From Toxotes chatareus (Eukaryota; Chordata; Actinopteri; Toxotidae), in assembly GCA_016801885.1 (NCBI GenBank), contig CM028899.1:19545501-19609500 (forward strand): 64,000 bases of DNA, read 5' to 3'. Under the pieces are notes generated by a model. That model had not been told where the DNA came from. It did not search any database and saw only the letters and a program-made list of their open reading frames with translations. Position numbers and translations under genes: made by a program. The number at the start of each line of letters is the position of its first letter. Position 1 is the stretch's first letter. Positions 47,764 to 64,000 of this stretch are shown here, piece by piece.

Positions 47764-48150
47764 TGTCACGACTGAGCAAAAGACTGAACCCAAAAGCACG
47801 ACCCCAAGAAGCAGAATCATTCTTAACAAAGTAACCAAAAATAATCACCCACATGGGGAAAAAAGACAAGGAAAAACAAAGATGACCATAAAATCTCTCT
47901 AAACGATGAAAACACAAAATCACTCCTACAGAGGAGATAAGATGAACTGGCACAGGACAAAGGGAGCTGCAGACAATATATACACACAAGGTAATGGGGA
48001 ACAGGTGGAAACAATCAGAGCGGGGAAGGCAATCAGACTGGCAGGAAACATGAAGGAAGGGCAAGCAACCTGAAACAGGAGGAGATAAGATTTCAAAATA
48101 TAGGCGGAAATCATGAGACAACAGACACAAGACAAAAACATAACTTGACA
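47764..48150 (-). mobile_element. Solo-LTR-like element
   Basis: A 387-base block begins TGTCACGACTGAGC and ends AACTTGACA, so both ends show the short TGTCA/TGACA inverted terminus of LTRs. Read on the minus strand it has a TATATATTGTCTGC promoter-like motif near the middle and ends TGGGTTCAGTCTTTTGC then GTGACA, a pattern I recognise from a frequent teleost LTR-type repeat. No internal gag or pol lies next to it. I see no clean target duplication (TTGCC before, TTATT after), so the solo-LTR reading is tentative. Confidence 0.55.
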
Positions 48151-51100
48151 TTATTTATCGATTATGACATTGCCAGCTTTAAGTCTTAAATCTAAAAAGC
48201 AACATGGTAGAGTGCATGTACATGTGCATGTGCAGAAGATACAAACAAAATGGCGACCCACTCAGTCCAGCAGTCCAGTTTATTTAAAAAAAATCATTGA
48301 AACCAACTGTTTTTTTTTTACCTTTTGAGAAAAAAAAAAAATCTAAAAGTCAGTATTTTGAGGAAATGACTGTCGAAGTGCACTTTTTTACAGGTTGTAT
48401 GATTTGAGATATTTGTCTTACAAGCTCCTGAGTTTTATTTGTGTCAGTCAAACTTAAGTTATGTATCTGGTGCCAAAAACAGCTGTCACACTTGTGCCAC
48501 TGGGGACGATAGCTAGATGTTAGACGGGATTCAAGGCAACAGAGAGAGACTCGCTAATGATAGATTACTTGTGGAGTGACTCAAGCTGTTAATGTATTTC
48601 TGGAAATGTCTTTTGGGCAAACAGACACAGTCCAAGTCTGTTATTTTTGTGGTTTTCATTTTGATTTTTTTTTTTTTTTTTTTTGTGGCTCGTGAAACAG
48701 AAAGCACAGTTTCTCAGAACAGTCTCATTTTTCTGCCTCTGACACTGGTGCAGTGGACGTCTTTTACCGTGACAACATTCCCGTACTTACAAGTGAATCC
48801 GTGGCACCATCTTTGTTCAGTGTCAGCCCTCTCAGCTCTCTCAGTGTTTAATGAAATCTATCAGAGTGAACTTAACTTTGTCTCAGTGTTGTCAAGAAAC
48901 ACTTCATTTTTGGTCTCAATTCAACCAGGAAGTGGAGGAAGGAAACGTTTAATGAATGTAGTGAGAAACACTTTGTTGACCTTACCTTAGAGTCAATAGT
49001 CCTTCTGACAGCTAAATTATTGATCTTGAGAATTAATCTGTAAAAGCATCAGGATGGGGTCCTTTCAGACGTTTTTTCAGTCTGCCGGCCGGATGCAGAG
49101 CGAGCACTCAGCCTTGCCCGCTCAATGATTGCTTTGTACTCCTCCTCGGCCCCAGCTCACTCACAGCTAGTCACTCCCTGGAGTTTTTAGGGCAGCTCGC
49201 CTCTTTCAGAGAAATGTCTTTTCAAACGGCGACGCTGGAGACTCTTTATTTCTCACTTTTTTTTTTAGTTTTGCAAAGCACTTCTCGGTCAATAATGCAT
49301 GTTCTCCCTGTAAAGGCCGCGGCCGGCGGGGGGTGAAGAGGTTGTTCTGTCTGGAGCATTGTGTGAACACGTACTGACCATGTACCTTCTAATTTATGGC
49401 ACACATACTGTAACAGAAGGCGAGTTCAGACCATACAAGCTTAGTGGCAGCCCTCTGACCATTGATTAGTGAATTGATTTCTATAACACTGTGTTTTGGA
49501 CTTCTTAAGAAGACAAGGTTTGAGAATCCAATGAATAAAACCATATATAAATATGAATCAGAATCTTATTGGTGTCTGTTTTTGTCTTAATTACACACTT
49601 CCTACTGTTTCCACAACAAAGAACTAAAATAGAGAAAAGAGTCAAATTTTTGAAAAAATCACATAGTCCCAGTAAGCTGCTGGTGTTTAAGGTAAAAAAA
49701 AATAAAAATAGAGAAATAGAAGCTAGAGAAATTTGGCTACAAAAAGTCATCCTAACCATAGCTGTATTAGCATAGATCACATCAAGTTTATATTGTTGTT
49801 CTTTATAGTTTACTTTTCTAAGATGTTATACTTTTGCAGTGCATGAAGCAACAGGAATGAAACTACTTCCTGTCAAAGAAACATACTATTGACATTAAGT
49901 GCTTTGACCTGGGGCCAAACATTCCAATTAAAATTAGTTTAAAAGACCAAACAGAATTAAAATGCTCCATATAAATACCTCAGTCAGACCAAACAGCCGT
50001 GTTAGTTTAGTGATCCCTTAAACTCTTAATCTATGCCATCACACCAGTCTGTTAGATGTTAAATAAATACTAACACGTTAGCTAAGATGGTGACCATGAC
50101 CTTAGTGGTCTAAGGTGGGGGTACACCTCAGACCACTAGGTTCTGGTGCCCCCAGACAAATTTTAAAAAGTAGATCCCACCAGAGGTGAAAGAAGTGAAA
50201 GATTTTTTGCACTTTCTTTGAAGCAGCCCTTTAAATACTTAATACTTTGACTGTTCTAATACTGTAACACTCTGCTCTTGATCATTTGTGTATCTCCCAT
50301 ACAGAAAATGTAACATAACTAATGCTTCCCCTCCCTGTTGGTTTGCATAATATGACCATTGCTTTGACTGATAATGCTCAGATAGATGCGTGCTACAGCA
50401 CTTCAGAAGCTGGGGAGCTATCATCACCTTTTGCATTTTGCTGAACATTGTTCAACAAATCAGATAAGACTGTTAATTCTCCCGTACGACATCAGTGCCC
50501 CCTCGACCAGAACAAAAACATAACTTTGTGATTCTTGAGAAAGCCCAGCTGAGGATGATGTGTTCACAGCTCCACTGTTCTGGGCTATACGCCTTTCTAA
50601 ATATCATTGAGGACATGAGGGAAACTCAATCATATGGTTGAGCTAGCTTCTTATTCACATTCATTTCCCCCAAATTGCTCTTTAAAATGTCACCGGCTGC
50701 AGAGCTGCTGCAAGCAAGCAAAATCTTTCCTTGAGGGAAGGATGGGAATAGAATAGTCCATGGTGTACTTTTGGCCATATGTACATAGCTGCATTTCCAG
50801 CACTCTGAACGCCTGGGGACAAACAACTGAAAGTAAAACTGATTGGGAAGGAAGCTTGTTCTTTGCTTGAAGGCAGTTTTTTTTTTTTTTGACTGAGATA
50901 CAGCAGCTATATATTCACATTTCTCATTACCATATTTTAATTCCTACATTACTGTGCATATCCTCAAAACAGGAAAGAGAGAGCACATGTGAAGCTGAGT
51001 CCCATCAATGTTCTTTCATTTATTATTTTGCCATTTTATAATGACAATTCACAATGCTACCTCAGAGCCCGGGGCTGCATTTGGCACATTTAACATGAAG

Positions 51101-51630
51101 ATGTCCCTGTTTGTCCCTGCTGAGTGTGTGTCCATGGTCTGAGAGGTGACAGGTTTGACTCGCCCTCAGCTGCACCCTCACCTGAGTATGTACTCAGGTA
51201 CAAGGCCCTCTGGCTGGTAGGCCTCTGCTCACTCAGGACCATTATGTGAATACTACAAGAGATAAACAGCTGGTTGCACAAATTTTCCAGTCCAGTGTCA
51301 TTTATTGATTGCAGAAGAAGACGACACAACAAGATATTGTAATTGAAGGATCACTAACCTCAAATGGTGGAAAGCAATGTAGAGCGTGATGGATGTGGCA
51401 TTTAAGTTTGTATTGATTTGGTTACAGTCTTCTCACTACACATACACATCTGATGTTTCCATCTGCTGTCATTTTTAGTCTCTTCAGTGGAGAGGAAGCT
51501 TCACTGGACATGTTTGTTTCCGTTGCATTTTGTCCAATTTTTCTTTCCACCTCAGCTAAGTGTATTCACTTTTTTAATTTTATGATGATTGGGCAGGTTC
51601 AGAGTGGGCTAGTTGTGTCCATCTGGAAAC
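48151..51630. other. Gene-poor DNA with a GC-rich island at about 49080-49375
   Basis: AT-rich sequence with homopolymers (T run at 48666-48684). The exception is a CpG-containing patch around 49080-49375. No exon supported. Confidence 0.5.
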
Positions 51631-51639
51631 ATTGTTCAT

Positions 51640-51990
51640 CTGGAATCGTGTCTCAGGCTACATGGTAAGTTTAAGTCCAATGCTGATGGTCTGGGTCTCT
51701 ACAAACTCCTGGAAAAAAAAAAAATCTTCTGCCTCTTTAGCTGCTAAATGCACCACCAGCTAGTCGTTAACTGTGTCTGTCTGCTCTGCAGGGTAGCTAA
51801 TGCACATTGACGTTTTAGGGATTATTTGGTGGGAGGTGCTGCCTGCTGCACCTGGAAATATGATGAGAGCAGTGATGCTGAGCCCAAACAGGAAAGTTGC
51901 GAACCTTAAAACCAAGACGATGTGCTGCTCCACAGAGCTGATGGAGCTGCAGAGGTGGTTATTGATTGTTGGATCGCTGCAAGTGACCCC
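51640..51990 (+). repeat. Perciform-type dispersed repeat
   Basis: The core CTTTAGCTGCTAAATGC, then CACCAGCTAGTCGTTAACTG, then ACAGAGCTGATGGAGCTGCA is one I recognise as recurring in perciform introns and intergenic DNA. It explains the overlapping ORFs on both strands. Class not determined. Confidence 0.5.
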
Positions 51991-54900
51991 TTTAACATGT
52001 ATGTAGTCATTTGATCCTTTGTTAATAAAATATTGGTTATTGCTGCTTGAAAGTTCACTCTCGAACTTTAAGGCTGCCAAGAAAACTCAAACACATCAGA
52101 TAGATGGAAACCGGTGACCTGTAACAAGCTATTCTAAAGTTAACTTTCAGTGCACTGCAGCATTCGAATGAACCCACCCTGGTAAAAAAATTTTAAAAAA
52201 AATCTATACGAAGCTAATGAGATTGCTGAAATTGCTTACAAAGATTTCCATAATTGCATTCCAAGCATTTCTGTAAATTCTAGGAAGTTTCAGTCTGAAG
52301 AGGGAATTTGGTAGGAAAATGTCAAATGATGGTTTCCTCAACAGCTTTTTGCACTGCTGAACTGCTGAGGCTTGGCTTTTTGAAATTCCACTCTTTCGCT
52401 GCGTTTTCATTCCCCTCACATTAACACAGATTTCTGTTTTTGCTTCTAATTTATTCAAATGTTCATGCAAACCATACAATCATATGATGAAAGTCTCACC
52501 TTTACGGACAGATTCCTGAGGTTTTGGGTGAAAGGAGAAGAAACTGTGGGGTTAAGTGGGTATCTGTCCAAATTGAGTTCAGCAATGAGTGAAGAGGACA
52601 AGTCTAAATTATTCATATGCTGACTACCTTTTCATTAATCTCTGAGAACCAGAAAGTGCTTCACCTCTGCAGGAGTTAATAATAGCTCCTTTAAAGAAGT
52701 AAAAGACTGAAGAGAGTCCAAACTGCTGAGGCTCAGAGTAATATTAGTCAGTATACCCTTAACTTGAAGATACAGGACATGCCGATGTGTTTCACCATGC
52801 CAAACACAATCTTTGTGCCTGTGGTTGTTGGGGTTTCTGCTGTTTTAAGGCAGGGAATCTACCGAATAAACTATACTATGAAGAAAAGTTGCGGCTGACT
52901 CTCATCTAGATTTAATCTGTGGTCTTTAATATATCAGATGTATCAGTGGGTTCAGTCTCGACACATCATCCACCCCACTTTCTACCCCTGCACAGTCAGC
53001 TATCATAAAAATAACATTTAAAATGTATGTTTAATATCAGTTTATGGGCATCTATTACAAGACATTTTCTGCTGAAGCATCTCAGGAAATGCAATTTGCG
53101 ATTCATGTGGGGGAATGCACCTACTTTGACTAGGAAAGCAATCTAAAAGTTTAATGACTGAAATGCTTCATAGGCATGATCACATTAACCTCTCCACTGC
53201 CTGGGAAACTGTATACTGTGATTATAGAATCAATGGATATAGTCAATGTGCATTTGCAGCACTGCATCATTAGGAAAATCCTTTGTCCCAAACCACTGAG
53301 GTTCCTCTTATCATTTGATGTTCAAAGTTATTTGGAGGCTGTCCTCCTCTCGTTTCTGAACATCTTTTTGTCCCAGCCTTTTTCAGATCTGTCTCTTGTG
53401 GCTAACACCCACTCTGGCAGAGAATTGATAACAGCTTGAGGATTAACTTCAGAGACGCACCGCGTGTGCTGGGAGCCCCCACGTCCCTCAGCTAAAGCAT
53501 GAAGTGAACAAAGGACAATGCCTTGTCCCCAGGCGACACTGGATGTCAAAGAATCAGCTCTGGAGGATATTGATTATTGTTATTATATATCCCTGGTGGA
53601 TTCTGTTTAGCGGCACTATGAAAATCCTCCCAGCAGTCATGAAGCTATTAAACCTAAATAAAGATTCATTTTGCCCAGTATAAAGGTCAAGAGCAGACTG
53701 CTGCAGAGACAGACTATCTGTAAACAAAGTGGCCACACATAAAGCTGCACTCAGAAGTTCATAAAGCCAGAAGCAGTTAGCTGCTAGACTCGTCTGGATT
53801 TCGATAGCCACACATGAACATTACTGAGGTGCATAAACATGAAAGTCACCTTCTAGGCTTTCTGCAGCAATACATCTCTAAGCAGGCATTCATGTCATGT
53901 AATTACACACACGATTACAGTCGTAGTATCTCTCCTTACATATTTCAGAAGCTACTGCTGGTGTACCCCCATCACTTGCGCTCCCAGTGACCTTGGCATG
54001 TACAGATCATGGAGGTTGCTCCATGGGTTATTGTTCTTTCCTTTGTCCTCCATGTCTCTTACATACATGGTGAGACAAGACAAACAGAGGATGCATCACT
54101 CTCTTTACCTGGTGTTACTGGCAAATGGTGAATGTCCACTGGCTTTGCTCCCAGTTCTAAAGAAAACACCGCATTCAATAATTTAGGACACGTTGTGGGC
54201 ATGTAATGGGTATGGAGTTAACAATGCCACAGTGCCATTAGTCAGCCAGACTGATGTAATTTGAAAAACATCAGATGGTCTCTCTCCATCCATCATCCAT
54301 TATGACAATCTCAGTCACTGCCTCCTTTCCCATTTCAAGTCTTTTTTTCTGTACTTCAGAGACAGATGATATAAAACAGGGAAAGAGACTGCAATTATAA
54401 ATTCATCCTCCAAGTTTTTAGCTATGAGTAAAGGAAGTTGTGTTTTTTTTTTCCAGATTTCAGTCAAATATATCCATGTTTTGTTTCTCAGTTGCCAGAA
54501 ATTTGCATACAGTTAACCACGACTCCATTTTGCACACCTGAATCATTTGCATGCTCAACTTCCCACAACCTTCCATTAAATTCTTTTCTCATTAAAATGA
54601 TTGAGGTTGTTTAGTGAGTGAATTGGCCACGTTGTGTCTAGATTGTATGAGCTCCTCAGTTAAAGTTCACTGAAGCTGAAGAAAAATATACATTTATTTC
54701 GCCATCTGCAAGTGTTTGAACTAAAGAGAAAGCAACGTGAAAGTATAATATGAGCTTACCTTGAGCGTCTATACCTAATTACTGTGCTGCTCTTCACGCC
54801 CAACTGGATCAAAGTGGTTCAACCTGACTGAGCTACTAGTGCCACTGTGTCTTTTAAACTGCTTGACAGAACAGTAATCTCATCAATATTTGTAATTATT

Positions 54901-56842
54901 TGCTGTTTGCACCATTAAATAACTCATTCTCCACAACTGATACATGTGATACATGCACCGAAACTGCAAAGCTGCACCGTTTCAATCAGTGGGGGAGCGG
55001 GAGGATGCCCAACTTCCTCCACCATATAAGCAAAAAACGTGGAGGCTCCATGCATCCCAAATGGCACGACAAATGCTGATGACTGATGACTAAATAGCCT
55101 CATAGACCTTCACCACCTGCTTACCGAGTAAGGCTCATTGATGCCAACACCACAATGAGTTCCTGCTTAAGGACGGACAGAAATGAGTCTGACTCTGGCA
55201 CCTTGTAGCCAGTCAGCGGAAATCAACCTGATCTGTGGAAGATGAATGTCATGGGTAATTTTTAATGCAGTGCTGCCAAAGAACAAATCCACAAAATGAA
55301 GTTTCATTTGTAATAAGAAAAAAAGTGAGTCAGTTATTGGTTTAAGTTTATTGGTCACTTTTTCCAGCTGATTCAAGATGGCTCTATTTCACTGACTGCA
55401 TTCAGGGCAAAAACACAAAGTATTTTCATGCAAAAGCCCCTCTAATAAATATTTTCTTTCATATGAATAACTGATCAAAGTTAAATGCAGAAGGGGTCAA
55501 AAACCCACACATAATTACTACCTGACTCTGAAACACAAAGTAAAGTTTCAGTGACAGCCGAAAAAAAGAGTGATACTGTATAGTACCTGTCCAACACCAA
55601 ACATCGGTCAGAGAAAGTTTAGCAGCCATAGTCAGTAAATGTAGTGGAGCGTTTAGCAGGTAAAGAGCCAGATATTTCCCCTCGTGAGTTGGTAGAGTGC
55701 AAGATCCAGCCATAAGGAGAGTGAATATGGGACTTAAATTAGTCAACATAGCATGAGGGAAAATGGCTTCATACTGTGCATTCTTTTTTTTTCTACATGA
55801 TGAGTCAAAAAGTGGGAATGCTGACAACAGTGTGAGTGTAAATCGTGCACAATACGTTTCGAGAGCAAGTTACATTCAGGGTTTTAAAGTGATGGATCAA
55901 ATGAACGTATTTAATCTTTCCATTACACAGTGATATGAAAAACAACTCCAGAGATTAGCTGGTACAGCGTGACACTTGGTGTTGGCCATATGCAAATTCA
56001 TGTTCCTTCTATTTCCATAGTAAATCACGCCCACACAGAAGAGGAGAGAATACTGCTGGACAAGAGTGGGAAGTGAGCCTATCATTTGAGGAATCTCTTT
56101 CACGATTGGCGCTGGCTTTAAATACCTCTGTTTAATTGCTGTGTCATGACAGGATAATTACCACTGTCATTCCAGCCATTCAAGGGGACTAACAGGCCTG
56201 CAGACTACCTAACACTTTTTGCCTGTTGGTTTAGCTGTGCAGGGAACTGTGGCTGCTGGTTGGCAGCAAAATAATTGTAATATAAAACATACAGGTGGCA
56301 GTTAGTGGAGATTAGTGGGTATGGACATCATAAGAGAGAGCGATGTGCTGCTTCAGAGCTCCTTCCAGCTTTGGTTGACGCTTGTTCATTTGTGATAATG
56401 TACTCCTCACACCTTGCAAGACCACAGCAACACCATCCACGTGTCAGATGTTTAATGGTTTGTGCAAGGTTCAGATCCAGACCAGATGTGATTGCGTTCA
56501 GACCCTAACACTCTGCTCTGCATGTGTAAAAAGGGGCATGTGACAGCTTCTGTCAGATAGTTGCACTAAAGTCTTGTAGTTAAGCCTCAAACATTCAGCT
56601 GCAACCTTTTTTACGTTATGCTGACTAATAACTACACCTATGCACACATTATAAATGCAGTGTGTAAAGCCTGCATTTTAAATGTGAATGCCAACACATG
56701 GTGACAGGCTGCATGAGCTCATACCAACATCAGCTGTCTTGAGTGCTGCTTTCACATGGCGGACAACTCCAAGAAATACAGAGACATAAAGACATTAATC
56801 CAAGAACACAGGGTGCCCGGTTTCATGGATTTCGTGCCATGA

Positions 56843-56880
<38 letters not shown>

Positions 56881-58192
56881 GAAAGCAAGGTAAATTGTGC
56901 CTGAAGAAATCAGCGTGTTTCACAAGACTCTTGGCTGGCTGCAATTTCATGCTAAAGCAGTCCGTGGAGCTGGATGCATTTCAGGTGCTAAAAGGAGAGT
57001 AGTGAAAGGCAATAGAAACTTGCATAAGCCACCACTGATGGAGAGGGCTTTGGGAATGCACTGTGCTGTGCAGCGCAGCGCAGCGTGTAAAGAAAAGCTG
57101 ATCGATAACTATGTAGTCAATAACCTTTATGATCAATAACCTGTGCACTGACACAAAGAAGATAAAATGCTGCACATCGCAGTTTGTCACAAAGCAGTGC
57201 TGAGCATGAAAAAAGAAAAAACAATGTCAAGTTTTCTCGTGTTGGAACCAAATAAAAAATAAATATTCTAAAATGATTTTCTCTGGTAATAAAAGACCAT
57301 AATTTAGCTTTCTTGTAATATATATGTGACTGCTTGGGCTTGCACATAGAGTTGGTTAGCAAAGAAGATTCCCTTGGGGTTGACCTCCATTTATTCTGAC
57401 TGTGACAAATAAAAAAAAGCAGAACCTCCATGAAAATAGTACAGCTCGCTCCACTTCCTCTCCACAACAGAACTGTACAAAAGGTCTTGTAGCAAAACAT
57501 TCAACAGGGATCATAAGCACGTACAGTAAAATATCCCTGACAATGACAAATAAAAAAGCAGAGCCTCCGTGTAAATAAGACTTCCTGCTTCAGCTCCTAC
57601 ACAAACGAAGCAAATAGACAAAATAGGAGCTGACTTTAAGGAGCTGAGTATATTGCACATGTCAGGTAGCTGTGTTTAAAGGTTAAACTGTTGAAAACAA
57701 GTTCCCTCTGAAATACAGGGGAGTACCTAAAAATTGTAGTTTCCGGCAAAAGTTCAAGAATCCAAATGATGTATTTTTAAAACTTATTGAAAGATGAATT
57801 GGGGCACTCTGTAAATAGATCTGATTCTGCTGGTGAACAGCTCCCTGTGGAGCTTGGAGTGTATAACACCAAGACAGCCTGTTGGAGGCTGGTGGAAGGC
57901 CAGTGTGTCTCAGGAACATAAGCTTGGTCTCTAAGAATTCACTCAATTTCCCTCACATTTAGAATAAAAGTGCTTAGCCTTATAAAGAGAACATGTTCAC
58001 CCCCTCTGTTTGTAAAGGAGTTTGATAGAGACAGTTTTGACAGACACCTCATTTAATTTTAGGTGTAACTATGAAATGACATGGGATGTAGACTCAAATT
58101 CATACACAGGTTATGTTTGCAGTGTCAATAAATCAATTTAATCTAAATGTTAAAAAAAAAAACTGTAGTGATGCATGGAATGAGATGTTGAA
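51991..58192. other. Gene-poor DNA, no supported gene
   Basis: AT-rich, with scattered chance ORFs under 130 codons. It has a 29-base poly-A (56850-56878) and several stretches with balanced composition and clustered TAATTA/ATTCAT-type homeodomain motifs, treated as candidate regulatory islands in the findings. Confidence 0.5.
56850..56878. repeat. Poly-A run of 29 bases
   Basis: Uninterrupted A tract read directly. No retroposed gene or SINE body was recognised next to it. Confidence 0.9.
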
Positions 58193-58382
58193 TCACTGAT
58201 CAACGGTGGTGGAGCCCCGTGACCTGTGCGGGCTCTCTGCCACCCACTGCTGGACCTCTTTGGCCTGTGCGCTGAACCAAGACATGAACTCCTGAGTGTT
58301 TTCAGGAACAAGATCAGCTCTGATGACCTATTGGTTCATTGCCATGAGCACCAAGTCAGTGAGAACATGGTTCACCTCACTG
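58193..58382 (-). pseudogene. Possible decayed exon of unknown origin
   Basis: On the minus strand a good pyrimidine-rich acceptor (TTTTCCTTTCTTTCAG) is followed by a frame with a coding-like flavour, interrupted once by TAG about 55 bases in. It continues as ADLVPENTQEFMSWFSAQAK and ends VDQ-stop at 58193. I do not recognise the protein. It could be a pseudogene exon or chance. Confidence 0.25.
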
Positions 58383-58399
58383 CTGAAAGAAAGGAAAAG

Positions 58400-60419
58400 C
58401 ATTGGTATGACAATGTGAACACCAGATAAACAAGCTTCGTTTTTGCTCATGAGCACATCACATGTTGATTCACATGATTTAAATAAAACTGAACTTTGCA
58501 GACCAACTAATCATGGTACATACTTTATATTTAGCAGATTATCATTTTGTGGCGCAGCATGAAATAGACTTACAATACTCTGAACTGGGTTACTGGAGCT
58601 CAGAGTGCTGAGTGCGTTATTTTCACGCTGTGGTTCACATGTAAATAAGGCTGGTTTATTAAAAAACACATGTTCAAATGGAGATATATGTACTGGCAGG
58701 GCTGGACCCAGCAGGGCTACTAGAAAAATATAGACCACAGATAAACAGCTTTTTAGCATGAAAGAGGTGCGATGATTAGAATACAATACCCCTCATCAGG
58801 AAACAGAAACCCTGTGCAGATCCAACAGTTGGTTATCCTATTTATAGCTCTGGAGGGGAATTGTTACTTTTCAGAAATATGGCCTGTGTTGTAGGTGGAT
58901 AGGAGTGTAGAACTGTGAAAAACGACATTACTGTAGTTGTGTTTGCCAAAATGCTTTGCAACACTGGCATTTTACAACCAGAACGTTCACCTTGATACCC
59001 TCCTCTGCTTAATGTTGATTCTACACAGCCACAGTCTGTCATTTGATATTATTTTATGTACCAGTTGATTATGCTGAGAGCTCTTCCAAGAGATTACTCC
59101 AGCAGCAACATTTTCTTTTTAATTCAAATAATTTAAAAAGTCAGGATTGTACTGCCACCTAGTGGATACATCACACATTGCAAACAGCATCCTCACAATG
59201 ACCACATTGCTATGAGAACCATTTGGTTCAGTTGTTATCATGTGACCTAAGCATGAAATTTCATCCATATGATATCAGGATCACATTGCCAAATGGTTAG
59301 CTGTGGGCAAATTGGACAAGGTGCAATATGGGCTCTGGAAAACAAAAAAGCACATGACATATTATTAGAGATCACTGGTAACAGTCGATGACTAATTTCC
59401 CCTGCCCTGATCAGCTGTGAGGAAACCGGAAATCTAGAAGAAGAATGTTTCTATTGTGCTCTTTGACCACATATCCAACATTTTGACTACAGTGGACAGA
59501 TGTCTCATATGATAAACATGGAAGCTCATTCTTGAACTTGGCAACAATGTCTTTGACACAATAATGTCAACCTAAAGTTTCACTTATTAGCTTTCTGGGA
59601 GATTTCAACTGTTTATCACAGTCTTCATCAGTGAATAGAGCTGTCTCAAGGGTGGTCATGTGACCGAAGTAACTTCTGTGACATGACAAAAGGTACTTGT
59701 ATGCGGGGTCGGAGTGGTCAGATGTGGACCAAGAGATAATGACATAAATGTCCCAGACTCTCATTATGACAAATAAATGGTTGTAATTTCTATTATTGTT
59801 TTCATTATTCTTTATCTGGAAAGTGTATTATTTATATAGTTCAGAGAAAGACAATAAAACCTGGCACAGCTTTATTATAGGTCAGCAGGGAGGCTTGGTC
59901 ACTCCACAGAACACCAGAGGATCATGGGAGGCATTCATATCAGAGCTTTATTGCGGTATACGCTTTAAAAGGTGTTCCATGACAGTTCACTGACTCCAAA
60001 GACTGATCTTTCACCAAGTCCTTGAAAAGATAATGTTTACTCTTTGGCTCTAGAGAGATGAAGTGAAGTCTGTGCTAACATGCACAGCAGCAATGCAACT
60101 GCACACAAGAAATTCCAATGCTGCGCAATTTTGGAACACTGAGTGGACAAATGTGGCATCTGTCCCGGGGAAGGCCCATACCTCACTGATGGCCACAGAC
60201 TCACTGTGTGTGAAATATTTAAAAGCGATTTAACTTGGAATATGCAGTACAAGAGTAAATCAAATTTAAAAATATATATAAATGAAAAGAGGGAGTCACG
60301 CATTAATGATCTCTCAGAGGGGTTCTGAGTCAAAATTTTGATAAAAAAAAAACACAAAAACTTTTGTTCCTCTATTTCCCGGACTACACTACCCAACATG
60401 CACCAGCACTTGCGTACGT
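58400..60419. other. Gene-poor DNA upstream of mocs1
   Basis: No exon supported on either strand. ORFs here are short and match no family I know. Confidence 0.5.
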
Positions 60420-60562
60420 TTACACGATTGGCTGACGTAACCCCGCCCCTGGTACTCCCTCTCCAGTGTTCGGGTTAACTGACATGTTCACCGCAGAGCA
60501 GTTCTCACCACGAGCGCAGTGATTGTGAACCGGAGAGGATCCCGGAGCTGTGACATAACACC
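60420..60562 (+). promoter_or_regulatory. mocs1 promoter and 5' UTR
   Basis: An inverted CCAAT box (GATTGG, 60426-60431), a CRE-like TGACGTAA (60433-60440) and a GC box (CCCCGCCCC, 60441-60449) cluster within 25 bases. CpG-rich DNA continues from there to the start codon. A TATA-less housekeeping promoter is inferred. Confidence 0.6.

Positions 60563-64000
<3,438 letters not shown>

Noticed and set aside
47597..48151. 184-codon minus-strand ORF
   Set aside because: Nearly all of it lies within the LTR-like element and has no gag or pol motif.
54000..54190. 62-codon ORF in the desert
   Set aside because: No family resemblance, no splice sites in phase and no promoter signal.

Overview
The window is nuclear DNA from a bony fish, most likely a percomorph teleost. 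Genes are split by short GT-AG introns. The repeats are teleost types: a Tc1-like non-autonomous transposon, LINE tails ending in AGAT tetranucleotides, a TGTCA/TGACA-bounded LTR-like element, and perciform-type dispersed repeats. The gene order odc1(-) / nol10(-) / atp6v1c2(+) / kcnf1(+) matches human 2p25.

Layout. 286-4173 (+) holds a complete six-exon class C GPCR (844 aa, GPRC6A/OlfC-like). 6730-10605 (-) is odc1, ornithine decarboxylase (460 aa, nine coding exons, a TATA promoter and two upstream ORFs). 10.7-18.1 kb is intergenic with simple repeats. 18117-31351 (-) is nol10 (21 coding exons, 723 aa, with a Gly/Arg-rich tail). Its introns carry a roughly 375-bp unit present twice in direct orientation. 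A head-to-head gap of about 0.7 kb leads into atp6v1c2 (32.1-38.8 kb, +, 377 aa), the V-ATPase V1 subunit C. Kcnf1 (40188-41507, +) is a single-exon electrically silent Kv5.1-type subunit. A gene-poor stretch of about 19 kb follows. The window ends inside mocs1 (+, from 60563), the radical-SAM enzyme of molybdenum-cofactor synthesis, cut off in its fourth exon.

The genes are independent eukaryotic transcription units: nutrient or odorant sensing, polyamine synthesis, ribosome biogenesis, organelle acidification, potassium-channel modulation and cofactor synthesis. I found no operon, CRISPR array or convincing RNA gene. Exon boundaries were worked out by hand from splice consensus and reading phase. 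For odc1, nol10, atp6v1c2 and the GPCR the exon lengths sum to whole codon numbers, giving family-typical protein sizes.

I did not find a clear new multi-gene system. The observations best worth checking are the duplicated intronic hairpin unit in nol10, the odc1 uORF pair, the Gly/Arg tail of Nol10, the abutting splice motifs in atp6v1c2, the missing kcnf1 C-tail, a perfect 38-bp palindrome at a LINE tail in mocs1, and conserved-element-like islands in the gene desert.
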